From: Bacteroidota bacterium
GTDB taxonomy: Bacteria > Bacteroidota > Bacteroidia > Chitinophagales > Chitinophagaceae
Assembly (NCBI GenBank): GCA_947452905.1
Contig: CANGEP010000001.1
Location: 1 to 64,000, forward strand
Direction of reading: 5' to 3'
DNA length: 64,000 nucleotides
Shown here: positions 8,502 to 19,335 of the stretch, in pieces
Numbering within the stretch: the first letter of the stretch is position 1
Layout of the letters: each line of letters begins with the position of its first letter
The notes under the pieces: model-generated
Database searches by the model: none
Told to the model about the DNA's origin: nothing
What the model saw: only the letters and a program-made list of their open reading frames with translations
Translations under genes and position numbers: made by a program

Positions 8502-11500
8502 ATGGGAAAAGGACTTTTTAAAAATATAGTTTTGCTTAAGAAACATTCTTGTAAATATTTTGCGTTAGCAATTATTTTATCTTCATTTTTTTATATTAAT
8601 GATGTTAAAGCCGCAACTTATTATTCTAGAGCTAGTGGAAACTGGACATCTAATACAACTTGGTCTTTAACAAGTGGAGGTGCTGCAGTAGCCTCAAGTG
8701 TTTATCCAAGTACTGGTGATATTGTAATTATTGAAAATTTTATAGTTACACTAGATGCAGATGCAAATGCTGCTTCACTCGAAGTTAAATCCGGGGGACA
8801 ATTGGTTATTAATAATAGTAATAGTAATAAAATTACCTTAACAGGAGATGTAATTGGTTCAGGGACAATTTCTGGAAGTTCAAGTAAAACGATAACATTT
8901 TACCTTACAGGAGGTAATTGGAATTTCGCAGGAACAGTTAGTAACAGAGTGTCTATAAGTTTTACAGGAACATTAGATCAAACTTTTTCGGGTAGTGCAT
9001 CTTTTAGATCAATTACTATCAATAAAAGTAGTGGTGTTTTAATAATTACTGAAACACCAAAATACTCTAGTTCAATTACTTTAACAGCAGGTGACATTAA
9101 ATATAGTGGCACAACATTTATAAACAATGGAAGCAACTATCTAACTTCTTATCCAAATAATCTAATACTTTCTGGATCAAATACAAAAATTTTTCCTGCA
9201 AATACAACTATTACAGGGAATTTATACATAGAAACCGGGGCAGTTGCAAATCTTGGCACTTTCTCCCATACAGCTTCTGGATTATATTTAAATAATATAT
9301 TACAAACTGCTGGAATTTGGGGTGGTTCAGCTTCTTCGGCAACAAATAAAAATGCCACTTATTTTACATCAACCTCTGGAATTACTGGTACAATTTCAAT
9401 CCCAGTGGTCAATTCTTGGACAGGATCAACAAATACTTCATGGGAAACATCTTCAAACTGGTCAATGGGTTCGGTGCCTATTTCAACAAATGATGTAATC
9501 ATCCCAAATGTTACAAACAAACCTATTATAAATAGTTCTGCTGTTGCTAAAAATCTTACAATTAATACAAATTCGTCACTAACAATTTCTGGCTCAAATA
9601 CCTTGTCAATAAGTGGCAGTTTTACAAAAAACGGAACATTTAATGCAGGCACTTCAGGAACTGTTGTATTGAATGGTACTGCACAATCTATTTCAGGTAC
9701 ATTAACATTTAATAATTTAACATTATCTGGTTCAGGAGCAAAAACTTTTGCTTTATCACCCACTGTGAATGGGACTTTATCACTAGAGGGGACGGCTTCA
9801 GTTGTAGTTTCAGGATCAGGGGTAGTAACTTATGGAACAAATGCAGCCTTACAATATAATAAATCATCAAGTTATACTGCCACTGCTGAAGAATGGATTA
9901 CACCTTTTGTAGCGACTGGAGGTATAATTATAAAAAACAGTGGAGCCATCACAGTACCAGGTTCAGTTCAAATTGGTAATACTACAAATAGTAATAATAC
10001 AAATGTCCCTTTAAATATTAATAGTGGAGCTACTTTGACGCCCGGAGGTAATTTAATAACATTACACGGGAATTTTATTAATTCAGGAACACTTACCTCT
10101 GGATCTGGCGGTATTGCAATAGCTGGAACAGCAACAAGTCAGTCTATTGATGGATTTACCACAACCGGCAACCTGTCTTTTACTAAAACTTCTGGTACTG
10201 CAACTTTCAATGGTAATGTAAATGCTGCTGCTCTTACTATAAATAGTACAGGTGGAGCAGGGACATTAAATTTAGGTATAAGTAAATCTCATACTTTCTC
10301 TGGGGTAGTAACTTTAACAGCAGGAACTTTAAATGGGGGTTCTAGTATTTTAAATGTAAGTAATGCTTCTCCTTTTAGTATAACATCGGGTGTTTTTACA
10401 GCTTCTACTGGAACAGTAAATTATTCAGGCTCTGCACAAACTGCTGGTGTTTTAAACTATAATAATTTAACCTTGTCTGGTTCAGGTGCTAAAACTTTTG
10501 CCACAACGCCCACTGTGAATGGTATTTTATCTTTAGAGGGGACTGCTTCAGTTGTAGTTACAACGGGGGTTATTACTTATGGAACAAATGCAACTTTACA
10601 ATATAATAAATCATCAAGTTATACTGCCACTTCGGAAGAATGGGTTACTCCATTTGTAGCGAGTGGAGGTATAATTATAAAAAACACTGGAGCCGTCACA
10701 ACACCAGGTCCAGTTCAAATTGGTAATAATACAAATGTCCCTTTAAATATTAATAGTGGTGCAACTTTAACTCCCGGAAGTAATTTAATAACATTACACG
10801 GAAATTTTATTAAATCAGGAACACTTACCTCTGGATCGGGGGGTATTACAATATCAGGAACCGCTATTAGTCAATCTATTGCAGGCTTCACTACCACAGG
10901 CCCTTTTATGATGTCTAAAACCGCAGGAACAGCAACATTAACCGGGAACCTTACGGGGGCATCTTTAACAATTAATGGCTCAGGTGGTACTTTGCATTTA
11001 GGTAGTAATTTAATACATAGTTTTTCTGGAAATATAACTTTAACAGCAGGAACTTTAAATGGAGGTACTTCAACTGTGTTAAATGTAAATTCAAGTACAA
11101 CAACTGCATTGAATGGAACTGGATCAGTTTTTGTACCTGGAACAAGTAAGGTTGTTTTTGGAGGAACTAATCAAACTTTAGCGGCAACTTCATTGTCATT
11201 TTATGATGTTGAATTTTCTGGAACTTCTGCCACCAAAACAATTAATTATGCATTTGATGCAGCCAACAAAGTAAATATTGTAAGCTCTGCTACATTACAA
11301 TTGGCTGCTGGAACCAGCTCTACTACTAAATTATTACAATTTGGGGGCACAACACAGGCAGGTGGTGTATGGGGTGGAACAAGTTCTGCAGCAGCAAATA
11401 AAAGTAGTTATTTTGGCACAACCGATGGTACCCTTAGTGCATCCACTGCACAACGATTTATCATTACTGGAAATGCCTCTTTTAAGGCGGGTGTAGCACA

Positions 11501-14500
11501 AAGTTTAACAATCACAGCAGCCAATGCAGATGGATCCACTATCACTGGATATACTGGCGATCATAATTTAATTTTTTCAGGTGCTTCTGCTTCTTCAGGA
11601 AGTTATTCTCCAACAGTTTCAGATAAAACTGGGGTTGATAAAGTTTTTGGTACATCAACTACCATAACATTTACCAATGGGGTTGCTACAGTATCAGGTT
11701 CCTCAAATGGGAAAATGAAATTATATAAAAACGAAGGAGTGTTTATTGCAGCTACTGATGGAGCAATTGATTCAAAGGGATCTGATCGATTATCTGCGAG
11801 TGTTTCAACAGGATTAAGTACTGGTTTAAGTTTTAATGTACAACCTATTGGCTCCAATATAAATACAGTTTTTGCCACACAGCCTACCATCCTGTGGTCG
11901 GATACTTATGGCAATGCTGTAACTGGATTGGCCAATGATATCAATATTGCGATAGGCAATAATCCTTCTACAGCTAGACTAACCGGTACTCAAACGGTTT
12001 CAATAAATACAGAGGATGGTAAGGCCGAGTTTACCGATTTACAAATTGATAATGCTGGAACTGGCTATACATTAGCCGCATCTGCTTCTACAGGTACACT
12101 CACTACTGTATATAGTAATCCATTTACTATTTCAAATATTACCCCAGTATTAACAAGTATATCACCTTCTACAGTTTGTGCAAACTCTGGTTCATTTAAT
12201 ATGACGCTTTCTGGTGATGGATTTAATAGTCAATCTATTGTAAAAATAAATGGTCAAACAAGATCTGTAACCTCCTACACTGAAACAAGTATTATTGTAT
12301 CAATTTTAGCATCCGACATTACAACAAGTGGTACTCCCTTATTAACGGTGGTAAACCCAAGTCCAGGTGGGGGAACATCTGCATCAAAAACTTTAACAGT
12401 AACTCAAGCATCTATTAATTCAGTTGTAAATCAACCCAATTGTTTTTCTGATGGTAGTATTACAGTTACTGGTGCAAATGGAACATCACCTTATACTTTT
12501 GATTGGATTGATCTTGCCGGAACAAATAATGGCGCTAACAGAAATTATCTAGCCAACACAGCTAATTATGCTGTTATTGCTACAGATGCCAATGGATGTA
12601 AATCGGATACAACAAATATTTCCATTGTTGCAGCAACAGGTTGTACAGGTATTACCGTATGTAAATCAGATACATTATCAGATTTGTCAGTTGCCCCAGA
12701 TCCAAGTAATAGATCTTATGCATGGACGCTTCCAACAGGAGCAGTTATAAAATCTGGTGCTGGAACAAATGCAATAAAAGTAGATTGGAGAAATGTTGCA
12801 AAAGGTTCCTACTCGGTATCGGTGGTGGCTTTAAATGATTGCGGAACTTCTACTAGTTCCGCTATGAATGTAAATGTTCAAGAAGTAACAGCCATTGTGA
12901 GTGCCGATATAGCGTGTATTGGTAAAAATTTAAATTTATATGCTACTGGTGGGTCCAATTATACATGGACAGGGCCAAATAGTTTTTCGAGTAGTACACA
13001 AAATCCGGTTTTATATAATACCATCAATGCATTTGCAGGAAAGTATATTGCAACGGTTGTAAATAATGCGGGTTGTGCTGCTAAAGATTCAATTACCATT
13101 AGTGTTAATACAAGTCCCACTTTAACTATCGCAGGTACTTCACAACCTAGTACTACATCTGCTTCTGGAACTATTACAATTACAGCAACTAATACATCAA
13201 GTCCTACTTATGCTTGGTCAGCAGCCGAAAATCCTGCATTTACTAGTAACACTTTAAATCTTAGTGGATTAGTTTCAGATATTTATACATTGGTAACTAC
13301 TAATGCAAATGGATGTTCCAATAGTATAGATGTTACCTTGTTAGATAGTGATGGTATTACCTCCACTGCAACTACAACAAATATTAGTTGTAATGGGAAT
13401 AAAGATGGACAAATAAGTTTATCAAATCCAACGGGTGGAACTGGTTCATATACAATTTCATGGACTGGCCCTAATGGATATTCATCCACTTTGCAAAATA
13501 TTAATGGATTAGAGGCTGGTATTTATCAAGTAACCATTTCTGATGGGTCATTAAATACTTATATATCTGCTGAAATTAAACAACCAGATGCTTTAAAAGC
13601 AGATGTAACTAAAACAAATATTAATTGTTATGGGGCAAATACTGGAGCGATTACATTATTAGTTTCGGGTGGCACTAATACCACTACCTATAGTTGGACA
13701 AATGATGCTGGCACTTATAGTGCTACTAGTAAAAATATTAGCAATCTATCAGTAGGCGTTTATTCAGTTGATATTACTGATGCTAATCTCTGTGTATTAA
13801 CTGACTCTTATACATTAACTCAGCCTGCTTCTGCAATATCAGCTGCCCTTACAATCACAAATGTTTCATGTAATTCAGGTACTAATGGTCAAATAGCTTT
13901 AGCAACTTCTGGAGGTAATAGTCCGTATACTTATTCATGGACTAAAACTGCTGGAGTAGGAACTTTTAGTTCTACTCTTCGTGATATTAGTAATTTAACA
14001 GCAGGTACTTATTCAGTTACTATAACTGATAATAAAGGATGTACAAATATAAGTTCAGCTTCAGTGACACAACCATTAAACGCAATTTCTATCACTACAG
14101 CATCCCTTACTAATGTGAATTGTTTTAATGGATCTAATGGAGCCATAAACATTAATACAACTGGAGGAACAGTTACTCCTACAAATTATACTTATTTATG
14201 GTCTAATGGGTCAACTTTAGAAGACCTAACTAATTTATCTGCGGGTAATTATACAGTTACAGTTACCGATGCAAATGCATGTACTGCATCTCAAGGCTTC
14301 AGTATCACACAACCAGCTGCCTTAGCTAGTTCTAAAACTATTACAGCAGCATCATGTAATGGAAGCTCCAATGGTTCTATTAATTTAACACCAACAGGAG
14401 GTACTTCGCCATATAGTTTTGCATGGACAAAAGTGGGAGCTAGCTCTTATAGCTCAACAGTGGAAGATCCTAATTCACTTGCTTCTGGCACCTATAATGT

Positions 14501-17500
14501 AACCATAACCGATGCTAATGCTTGTACAGCTACCAATAATGCTATTGTAACTGAACCCGCAGGAATAAATGTTAGTGCAGCTTTAACCAATATTAATTGT
14601 AATGGAACTGCAACTGGCGCCATTAATTTAACTGTAACTGGGGGCAATGCTCCATATACTTTTGTATGGTCGGGTGGGGCCACAACCAAAGATGTTTCTT
14701 CATTGGCTGCTGGTACTTATACTGTCACAGTTACAGATAATAACAGTTGTTCCGCAACTGCCTCTTATACTATTTCTCAGGCCAATGCATTAGCATTAAG
14801 TATGACTAATACCAATCTTTCATGTAATGCAGCAGAAGATGGTGCTATTTCATTAACGGTAACTGGAGGTGGGGCGCCCTATACCTATGCTTGGACAAAA
14901 ACGGGTACTTCTTCATTTTCGGCCACTACAAAAAATATTAATAATCTATCTATTGGAGTTTATAATGCGGTAGTTACGGATGTTAATAATTGTACTGCAA
15001 CTTTAGCATCCTCTGCTATTACTCAACCTGCTGTTTTAGCAGTAGCCGCTGCTATAGATAACAATGTAAATTGTTTTGATGGGGCAGATGCTAATATCAG
15101 TTCTTTAGCTACTGGAGGAACTTCTCCTTATTCTTATTCATGGAGTAATGGTGCTATCACAAGAACACAAACATCACTTAAAGCCGGTGGTTATGCAGTA
15201 AATGCCGTTGACGCTAATGGTTGTAAAGCCAAAGATTCAATTACTGTTACGCAACCTAGTTTACCTATGAAATTATATGGAGTAGTTACCGATACAAGGG
15301 CTTGTGCTGGCACTCCTTCTGGTAAAATTGAGTTAACTACAGAAAATACAACAGGTACAATTTCTTATGCCTGGACAGGTCCAACTACTATAGGTAACAT
15401 TAAATCACCAACTAATTTAGCAGCAGGTAATTATGCAGTTACTGCAACTAGTGCACTGGGTTGTACTGCTACTTTATCAAAAGTAGTAGGTACTGCTCCT
15501 ACACTCGAGGTAACAGTAAAAGGAGAAGCTAAAACATGTGCTACTAATCCTGATGGTGCTGCATATGCGATAGTGACAGGGGGTGTTTTGCCTTATTCAT
15601 ATTTATGGAATACAAGGGATACAACACAATCTTTAAAAGGGTTAAACACCAATACCTATTCTGTAACAATTACAGATGGTAATGGATGTACTACTACAGG
15701 GTCAACTATTTTATCAAGCCCAGTATGTGATGTTCCTTTAGCGGTGAATGATAATTTTGTTACTGCAAATGGCAATGCCATTACCAACTCTATTGCCACC
15801 AATGATATTGATTCTATTTATCAAATTTCAGATTTAGAATTCCAGTTATTGTCTATACCTTCTGCTACGCAGGGTACCATTAAAGCAAGTTTGAATGGCG
15901 ATTTTGTTTTTACACCAACACCAGATTATAATGGAGTTGTAGAATTACAATATTTAGTTTCTAATCCTCTGGGATTAACCTCTAGAGCACAAATCAATAT
16001 TTCTGTTTCAAATATTACTTTAACAGATACCATCGAGAATTCTTCTTGTACAACAGGAGGGTCCATTCATGTAAAAGCAAGTGGTGGATTCCCAGGGTAT
16101 TCTTATTCATGGTCGGGCCCCAATAGTTTTTCTGCAAAAACTAATAACGTAAGTGGATTATCACCAGGCACCTACACAATTAATATTAAAGATAGTAAAG
16201 GAGCAACTATATCAAAATCTTATACAATAGCAGATGCATGTGCACCAGGAGTTTCTGCAATTTACTTGAGTGGTACAAAAGTATTTACTTACAATGCAAA
16301 ACCACAAGCGCCTAAAACATATACTACACACGGTTCTACTGGGGCAGTAACCATTTCTTATAGCGGTACAGCATCCACTACTTATACGGCTTCTGGAACA
16401 TTGCCAACTAAACCCGGCACTTATAAAGCAGTTGCTACTTTAGCTGCAGATGTTAATAACGTTGCTGCTACTTCGGAAGAATTTACTTTTGTAATCGAAA
16501 AAGCACCACTAACAATTACGGCCGATAATCAAACGGTAAATAAAGGAGATGCCATCACCTCTATTATAAAAGCCGCTACTTATACCATTACTGGATTTGT
16601 AGACACGGATGACAGTAAAGTTATTTCTGGCGCTGTTTCGTTTACCACGAATTATAAGGATACTATGGCAGCAGGTACGCCTGATATTTATATAATACCT
16701 GATGTGTCAAAATTGACTGCCGAAAACTATTCCTTTATAGCTGCAAATGGACGTGTTACCATAAATGATATTTCAGGAAACTGGCCTTTAACACCTAATG
16801 CAAGTATAAAATTAGCGGATCATACATTATTATCTTCCGACTCTGTAAAACTTAAATTTAACATAGTAGGCGGAACAGCTCCTTACACGGCTATAATTAA
16901 GCACAGCTATAATAAAATAATCGATACAGTATTATTAAATAATGCTATTGATAGTGTGTTAGTGTCACCCATTGATTCTGAAAATGTGTATACTTTATTA
17001 AAAATTACAGATATTAATGGTAAGTCAAGAACAACTGGATTTACAAAAGACACTGCTTATTTAACAATTTTAAAGCCATTGATTGTTTTAACACTTAAAG
17101 CAGAACCAGCAACCAAATTGCAAGATAACTCTTTCCGCACCAAATTATTAATGAAAATTAAAAATGCGGGCGAATTAAATTTATCAAATGTGCAAGTGAA
17201 TGCGAATTTGAGTGATGTATTCCCTAAAGATATTGCCTATAAATTAGATAGTATAAAAGTGGTAAAGGGGAATTTAGTGTTAAACCCAACATACAAAGGG
17301 GATGGCACTGCTAAAACACCATTCAGCATTCCGCCCAACAACAATGGACTTAGTTATTCAACTATTAAATCGAACGCAGTATTAGATGCTAATTTCTTAT
17401 TTAATAATGGTGTAAACCTTGCCATTGGGGATGAAGGGGAAGTGGCTTATTTCCTATCTATAGCACCTACTAGTACTGATATAACTTTGAAATTACAATT

Positions 17501-19334
17501 TGCATCCAGCGGTAATGGTTTGTTAAAAAAGAATGATGGTAGTGTAAGTGCTCAGCCGTCAATATCAGTTTCACAAGATGGTGCGGCTATTGATAAACAT
17601 CCAAATTTTACTGGAGTGGGAGTGCCTGTTCCAACATATCTTCCTTTATTCCCTGTAGTAAGTATAGGTGCTTCCTTGCAAGCAAGCACAGCAACAAAAG
17701 TGGCTGGTGGTTATACTTTCCATTTTGCTGCCAAGATTAAAAACTTCGGAAACATGAATGTGGACAGTATTTTAATGATCAATCATTTTAAAAATACCTT
17801 CGCTAGTCCCGATACTGCCTATATTATTAATACCCCAACAGAAAATGGTGCCATTGTAAATAACACTCAATTTGATGGTTATAAGGACGATACTTTAGTA
17901 AAATACAATGCTTTAGTGGGTGTAAAAGATAGTATTAGCATCGAGTATGATGTTTTTGTAAAAACTGATAAAATAAGTTATACATGGGTGAATAACTATT
18001 TTGCTTCTGGTCATGCAGTAACAGATTATTCACTTGCTACCGATACATCAACTTCAGGTATTAACCCAGATCCTAATAATGATGGCAATCCAATCGAAAA
18101 AGAAGCTACAAGGTTTTCTATTAGTTATAAATTACCATTACCACCAACTGTTGTAAACGGAAACTATATCTATGGTTCTATAACTAATCCTAAGAGCATT
18201 GCACCATTGGTGAAAGCATATCCGGTAGGTACTATACCAGTATGGTGTAATATAGTAACTGCTGTTTGTGATACGGTGGCACCGTCTTTACCATCACAAA
18301 TTGGAAGATATACTTATCAGCTAAAATCTTACGATACCACATCGTTATTGTATAGTGCTGCCGCTGTTACTGACACGGTAATTATTCGTCCAGTAGCACC
18401 AGTTGTGAAAGATTCAACCTATGTAATAGGTGTTAGTACTAATCCGGCAACTATTTTAGCGCAAGTTACAGGTCTGGCTAGCTCAACAATAAATTATTAT
18501 AGTAATAAAATTTTATTAAATACAGTACCTAAACTAGGAACGGTGAGTGGCAAAACGCATTATACTGCGAGTCAAACTATAAATACCATTGAAAGTGATA
18601 CAGCAGGATTTAATGTAATAATGTTAGAAGTAAAAGATATTATTCAAATACAAAAAATTGTAGATAGCGGCATTTTACAAACAAATTCAACATTTAATTA
18701 TCCAATTACTTTAATTGCAAAAAACTTAACTGCCTATCCAATGAGTAGCGTAGTTATTGTTGATAATTTACAAAACTCTGTTCCGTTTACTAGCGACTTC
18801 ATAGTTGTTTCAAATAAAGTTACTGGTAGTTTAATAGCCAATACGGCCTTTAATGGTAGTACCGATGCTAATGTAACAACTAGTATAAGTAATTTAAAAG
18901 CAGCTTCCTCTGACACCGCTAAGTTTGTAATGAATTTAGCTCCTAATGGATATAGTGGTACCTTAACTAATATTGCTTCGGTAAGCGCCAATACTATTTG
19001 GGGTAAAATTAATTTAAGCTCAATACCTACAAGTTATTATGTGGCCGACTTGCAAATTAATATACCACAAGGTTTCTCTCCAAATAGAGATGGAATTAAT
19101 GACAAGTTTGTTATTATTAGACCTGCACATTTAACCCTAGAGTTACAAATTTTTAATAGATGGGGAAATATAGTTTATGAAAATAATAACTATAAAAATG
19201 AGTGGGATGGCAAGGGTACAGGGAATTTCTTAGGACAAGATTTAGTGGATGGTGGATACTATTATACGCTTAGGGCAGTGGATAATACAGGTAAGGTGCA
19301 AATATTTAAAGGATACGTAATAATAGAGCGATAA
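8502..19334 (+). CDS. Giant SprB-type adhesin with T9SS type B sorting domain
   Basis: This 3610-residue protein has a signal peptide cleaved near residue 37 (DVKA-ATYY). Residues 38-1190 are long beta-rich repeats opening with SGNWTSNTTW-type units, one near residue 302 with TSWETSSNWS. An IPT/TIG-like domain lies around 1213-1300. About twelve SprB repeats of roughly 80-90 residues run from about 1300 to 2580, interrupted near 2413-2505 by a cadherin-like module (NDNFVTANG...FTPTPDYNG). One MBG-type repeat and an MBG_2-like unit (LTITADNQTVNKGD) follow at about 2580-2755. The last 90 residues (QGFSPNRDGINDKFVI...NRWGNIVYENN...EWDGKG) are the gliding-motility-associated C-terminal domain that directs T9SS export. 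Large SprB-like adhesins mediate gliding or attachment. A PorP/SprF gene begins one base after its stop. Confidence 0.9.
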   Translation: MGKGLFKNIVLLKKHSCKYFALAIILSSFFYINDVKAATYYSRASGNWTSNTTWSLTSGGAAVASSVYPSTGDIVIIENFIVTLDADANAASLEVKSGGQLVINNSNSNKITLTGDVIGSGTISGSSSKTITFYLTGGNWNFAGTVSNRVSISFTGTLDQTFSGSASFRSITINKSSGVLIITETPKYSSSITLTAGDIKYSGTTFINNGSNYLTSYPNNLILSGSNTKIFPANTTITGNLYIETGAVANLGTFSHTASGLYLNNILQTAGIWGGSASSATNKNATYFTSTSGITGTISIPVVNSWTGSTNTSWETSSNWSMGSVPISTNDVIIPNVTNKPIINSSAVAKNLTINTNSSLTISGSNTLSISGSFTKNGTFNAGTSGTVVLNGTAQSISGTLTFNNLTLSGSGAKTFALSPTVNGTLSLEGTASVVVSGSGVVTYGTNAALQYNKSSSYTATAEEWITPFVATGGIIIKNSGAITVPGSVQIGNTTNSNNTNVPLNINSGATLTPGGNLITLHGNFINSGTLTSGSGGIAIAGTATSQSIDGFTTTGNLSFTKTSGTATFNGNVNAAALTINSTGGAGTLNLGISKSHTFSGVVTLTAGTLNGGSSILNVSNASPFSITSGVFTASTGTVNYSGSAQTAGVLNYNNLTLSGSGAKTFATTPTVNGILSLEGTASVVVTTGVITYGTNATLQYNKSSSYTATSEEWVTPFVASGGIIIKNTGAVTTPGPVQIGNNTNVPLNINSGATLTPGSNLITLHGNFIKSGTLTSGSGGITISGTAISQSIAGFTTTGPFMMSKTAGTATLTGNLTGASLTINGSGGTLHLGSNLIHSFSGNITLTAGTLNGGTSTVLNVNSSTTTALNGTGSVFVPGTSKVVFGGTNQTLAATSLSFYDVEFSGTSATKTINYAFDAANKVNIVSSATLQLAAGTSSTTKLLQFGGTTQAGGVWGGTSSAAANKSSYFGTTDGTLSASTAQRFIITGNASFKAGVAQSLTITAANADGSTITGYTGDHNLIFSGASASSGSYSPTVSDKTGVDKVFGTSTTITFTNGVATVSGSSNGKMKLYKNEGVFIAATDGAIDSKGSDRLSASVSTGLSTGLSFNVQPIGSNINTVFATQPTILWSDTYGNAVTGLANDINIAIGNNPSTARLTGTQTVSINTEDGKAEFTDLQIDNAGTGYTLAASASTGTLTTVYSNPFTISNITPVLTSISPSTVCANSGSFNMTLSGDGFNSQSIVKINGQTRSVTSYTETSIIVSILASDITTSGTPLLTVVNPSPGGGTSASKTLTVTQASINSVVNQPNCFSDGSITVTGANGTSPYTFDWIDLAGTNNGANRNYLANTANYAVIATDANGCKSDTTNISIVAATGCTGITVCKSDTLSDLSVAPDPSNRSYAWTLPTGAVIKSGAGTNAIKVDWRNVAKGSYSVSVVALNDCGTSTSSAMNVNVQEVTAIVSADIACIGKNLNLYATGGSNYTWTGPNSFSSSTQNPVLYNTINAFAGKYIATVVNNAGCAAKDSITISVNTSPTLTIAGTSQPSTTSASGTITITATNTSSPTYAWSAAENPAFTSNTLNLSGLVSDIYTLVTTNANGCSNSIDVTLLDSDGITSTATTTNISCNGNKDGQISLSNPTGGTGSYTISWTGPNGYSSTLQNINGLEAGIYQVTISDGSLNTYISAEIKQPDALKADVTKTNINCYGANTGAITLLVSGGTNTTTYSWTNDAGTYSATSKNISNLSVGVYSVDITDANLCVLTDSYTLTQPASAISAALTITNVSCNSGTNGQIALATSGGNSPYTYSWTKTAGVGTFSSTLRDISNLTAGTYSVTITDNKGCTNISSASVTQPLNAISITTASLTNVNCFNGSNGAININTTGGTVTPTNYTYLWSNGSTLEDLTNLSAGNYTVTVTDANACTASQGFSITQPAALASSKTITAASCNGSSNGSINLTPTGGTSPYSFAWTKVGASSYSSTVEDPNSLASGTYNVTITDANACTATNNAIVTEPAGINVSAALTNINCNGTATGAINLTVTGGNAPYTFVWSGGATTKDVSSLAAGTYTVTVTDNNSCSATASYTISQANALALSMTNTNLSCNAAEDGAISLTVTGGGAPYTYAWTKTGTSSFSATTKNINNLSIGVYNAVVTDVNNCTATLASSAITQPAVLAVAAAIDNNVNCFDGADANISSLATGGTSPYSYSWSNGAITRTQTSLKAGGYAVNAVDANGCKAKDSITVTQPSLPMKLYGVVTDTRACAGTPSGKIELTTENTTGTISYAWTGPTTIGNIKSPTNLAAGNYAVTATSALGCTATLSKVVGTAPTLEVTVKGEAKTCATNPDGAAYAIVTGGVLPYSYLWNTRDTTQSLKGLNTNTYSVTITDGNGCTTTGSTILSSPVCDVPLAVNDNFVTANGNAITNSIATNDIDSIYQISDLEFQLLSIPSATQGTIKASLNGDFVFTPTPDYNGVVELQYLVSNPLGLTSRAQINISVSNITLTDTIENSSCTTGGSIHVKASGGFPGYSYSWSGPNSFSAKTNNVSGLSPGTYTINIKDSKGATISKSYTIADACAPGVSAIYLSGTKVFTYNAKPQAPKTYTTHGSTGAVTISYSGTASTTYTASGTLPTKPGTYKAVATLAADVNNVAATSEEFTFVIEKAPLTITADNQTVNKGDAITSIIKAATYTITGFVDTDDSKVISGAVSFTTNYKDTMAAGTPDIYIIPDVSKLTAENYSFIAANGRVTINDISGNWPLTPNASIKLADHTLLSSDSVKLKFNIVGGTAPYTAIIKHSYNKIIDTVLLNNAIDSVLVSPIDSENVYTLLKITDINGKSRTTGFTKDTAYLTILKPLIVLTLKAEPATKLQDNSFRTKLLMKIKNAGELNLSNVQVNANLSDVFPKDIAYKLDSIKVVKGNLVLNPTYKGDGTAKTPFSIPPNNNGLSYSTIKSNAVLDANFLFNNGVNLAIGDEGEVAYFLSIAPTSTDITLKLQFASSGNGLLKKNDGSVSAQPSISVSQDGAAIDKHPNFTGVGVPVPTYLPLFPVVSIGASLQASTATKVAGGYTFHFAAKIKNFGNMNVDSILMINHFKNTFASPDTAYIINTPTENGAIVNNTQFDGYKDDTLVKYNALVGVKDSISIEYDVFVKTDKISYTWVNNYFASGHAVTDYSLATDTSTSGINPDPNNDGNPIEKEATRFSISYKLPLPPTVVNGNYIYGSITNPKSIAPLVKAYPVGTIPVWCNIVTAVCDTVAPSLPSQIGRYTYQLKSYDTTSLLYSAAAVTDTVIIRPVAPVVKDSTYVIGVSTNPATILAQVTGLASSTINYYSNKILLNTVPKLGTVSGKTHYTASQTINTIESDTAGFNVIMLEVKDIIQIQKIVDSGILQTNSTFNYPITLIAKNLTAYPMSSVVIVDNLQNSVPFTSDFIVVSNKVTGSLIANTAFNGSTDANVTTSISNLKAASSDTAKFVMNLAPNGYSGTLTNIASVSANTIWGKINLSSIPTSYYVADLQINIPQGFSPNRDGINDKFVIIRPAHLTLELQIFNRWGNIVYENNNYKNEWDGKGTGNFLGQDLVDGGYYYTLRAVDNTGKVQIFKGYVIIER
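9720..10860 (+). repeat. Two near-identical ~750-base repeats inside the giant adhesin gene
   Basis: The region around 9720-10150 recurs around 10460-10860. Matching landmarks TATGGAACAAATGCA lie at 9831 and 10578, an offset of 747 bases, or 249 codons. Long stretches (for example the part coding for YNKSSSYTAT and GGIIIKN) are almost unchanged at the nucleotide level. This shows a recent in-frame duplication compared with the more diverged SprB repeats downstream. Confidence 0.8.
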
Positions 19335-19335
19335 A

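Noticed and set aside
9359-9763. 134-codon frame on the minus strand within the giant adhesin gene
   Set aside because: It is a shadow of the repetitive coding strand. Similar antisense frames appear under many of the Ser/Thr-rich repeats.
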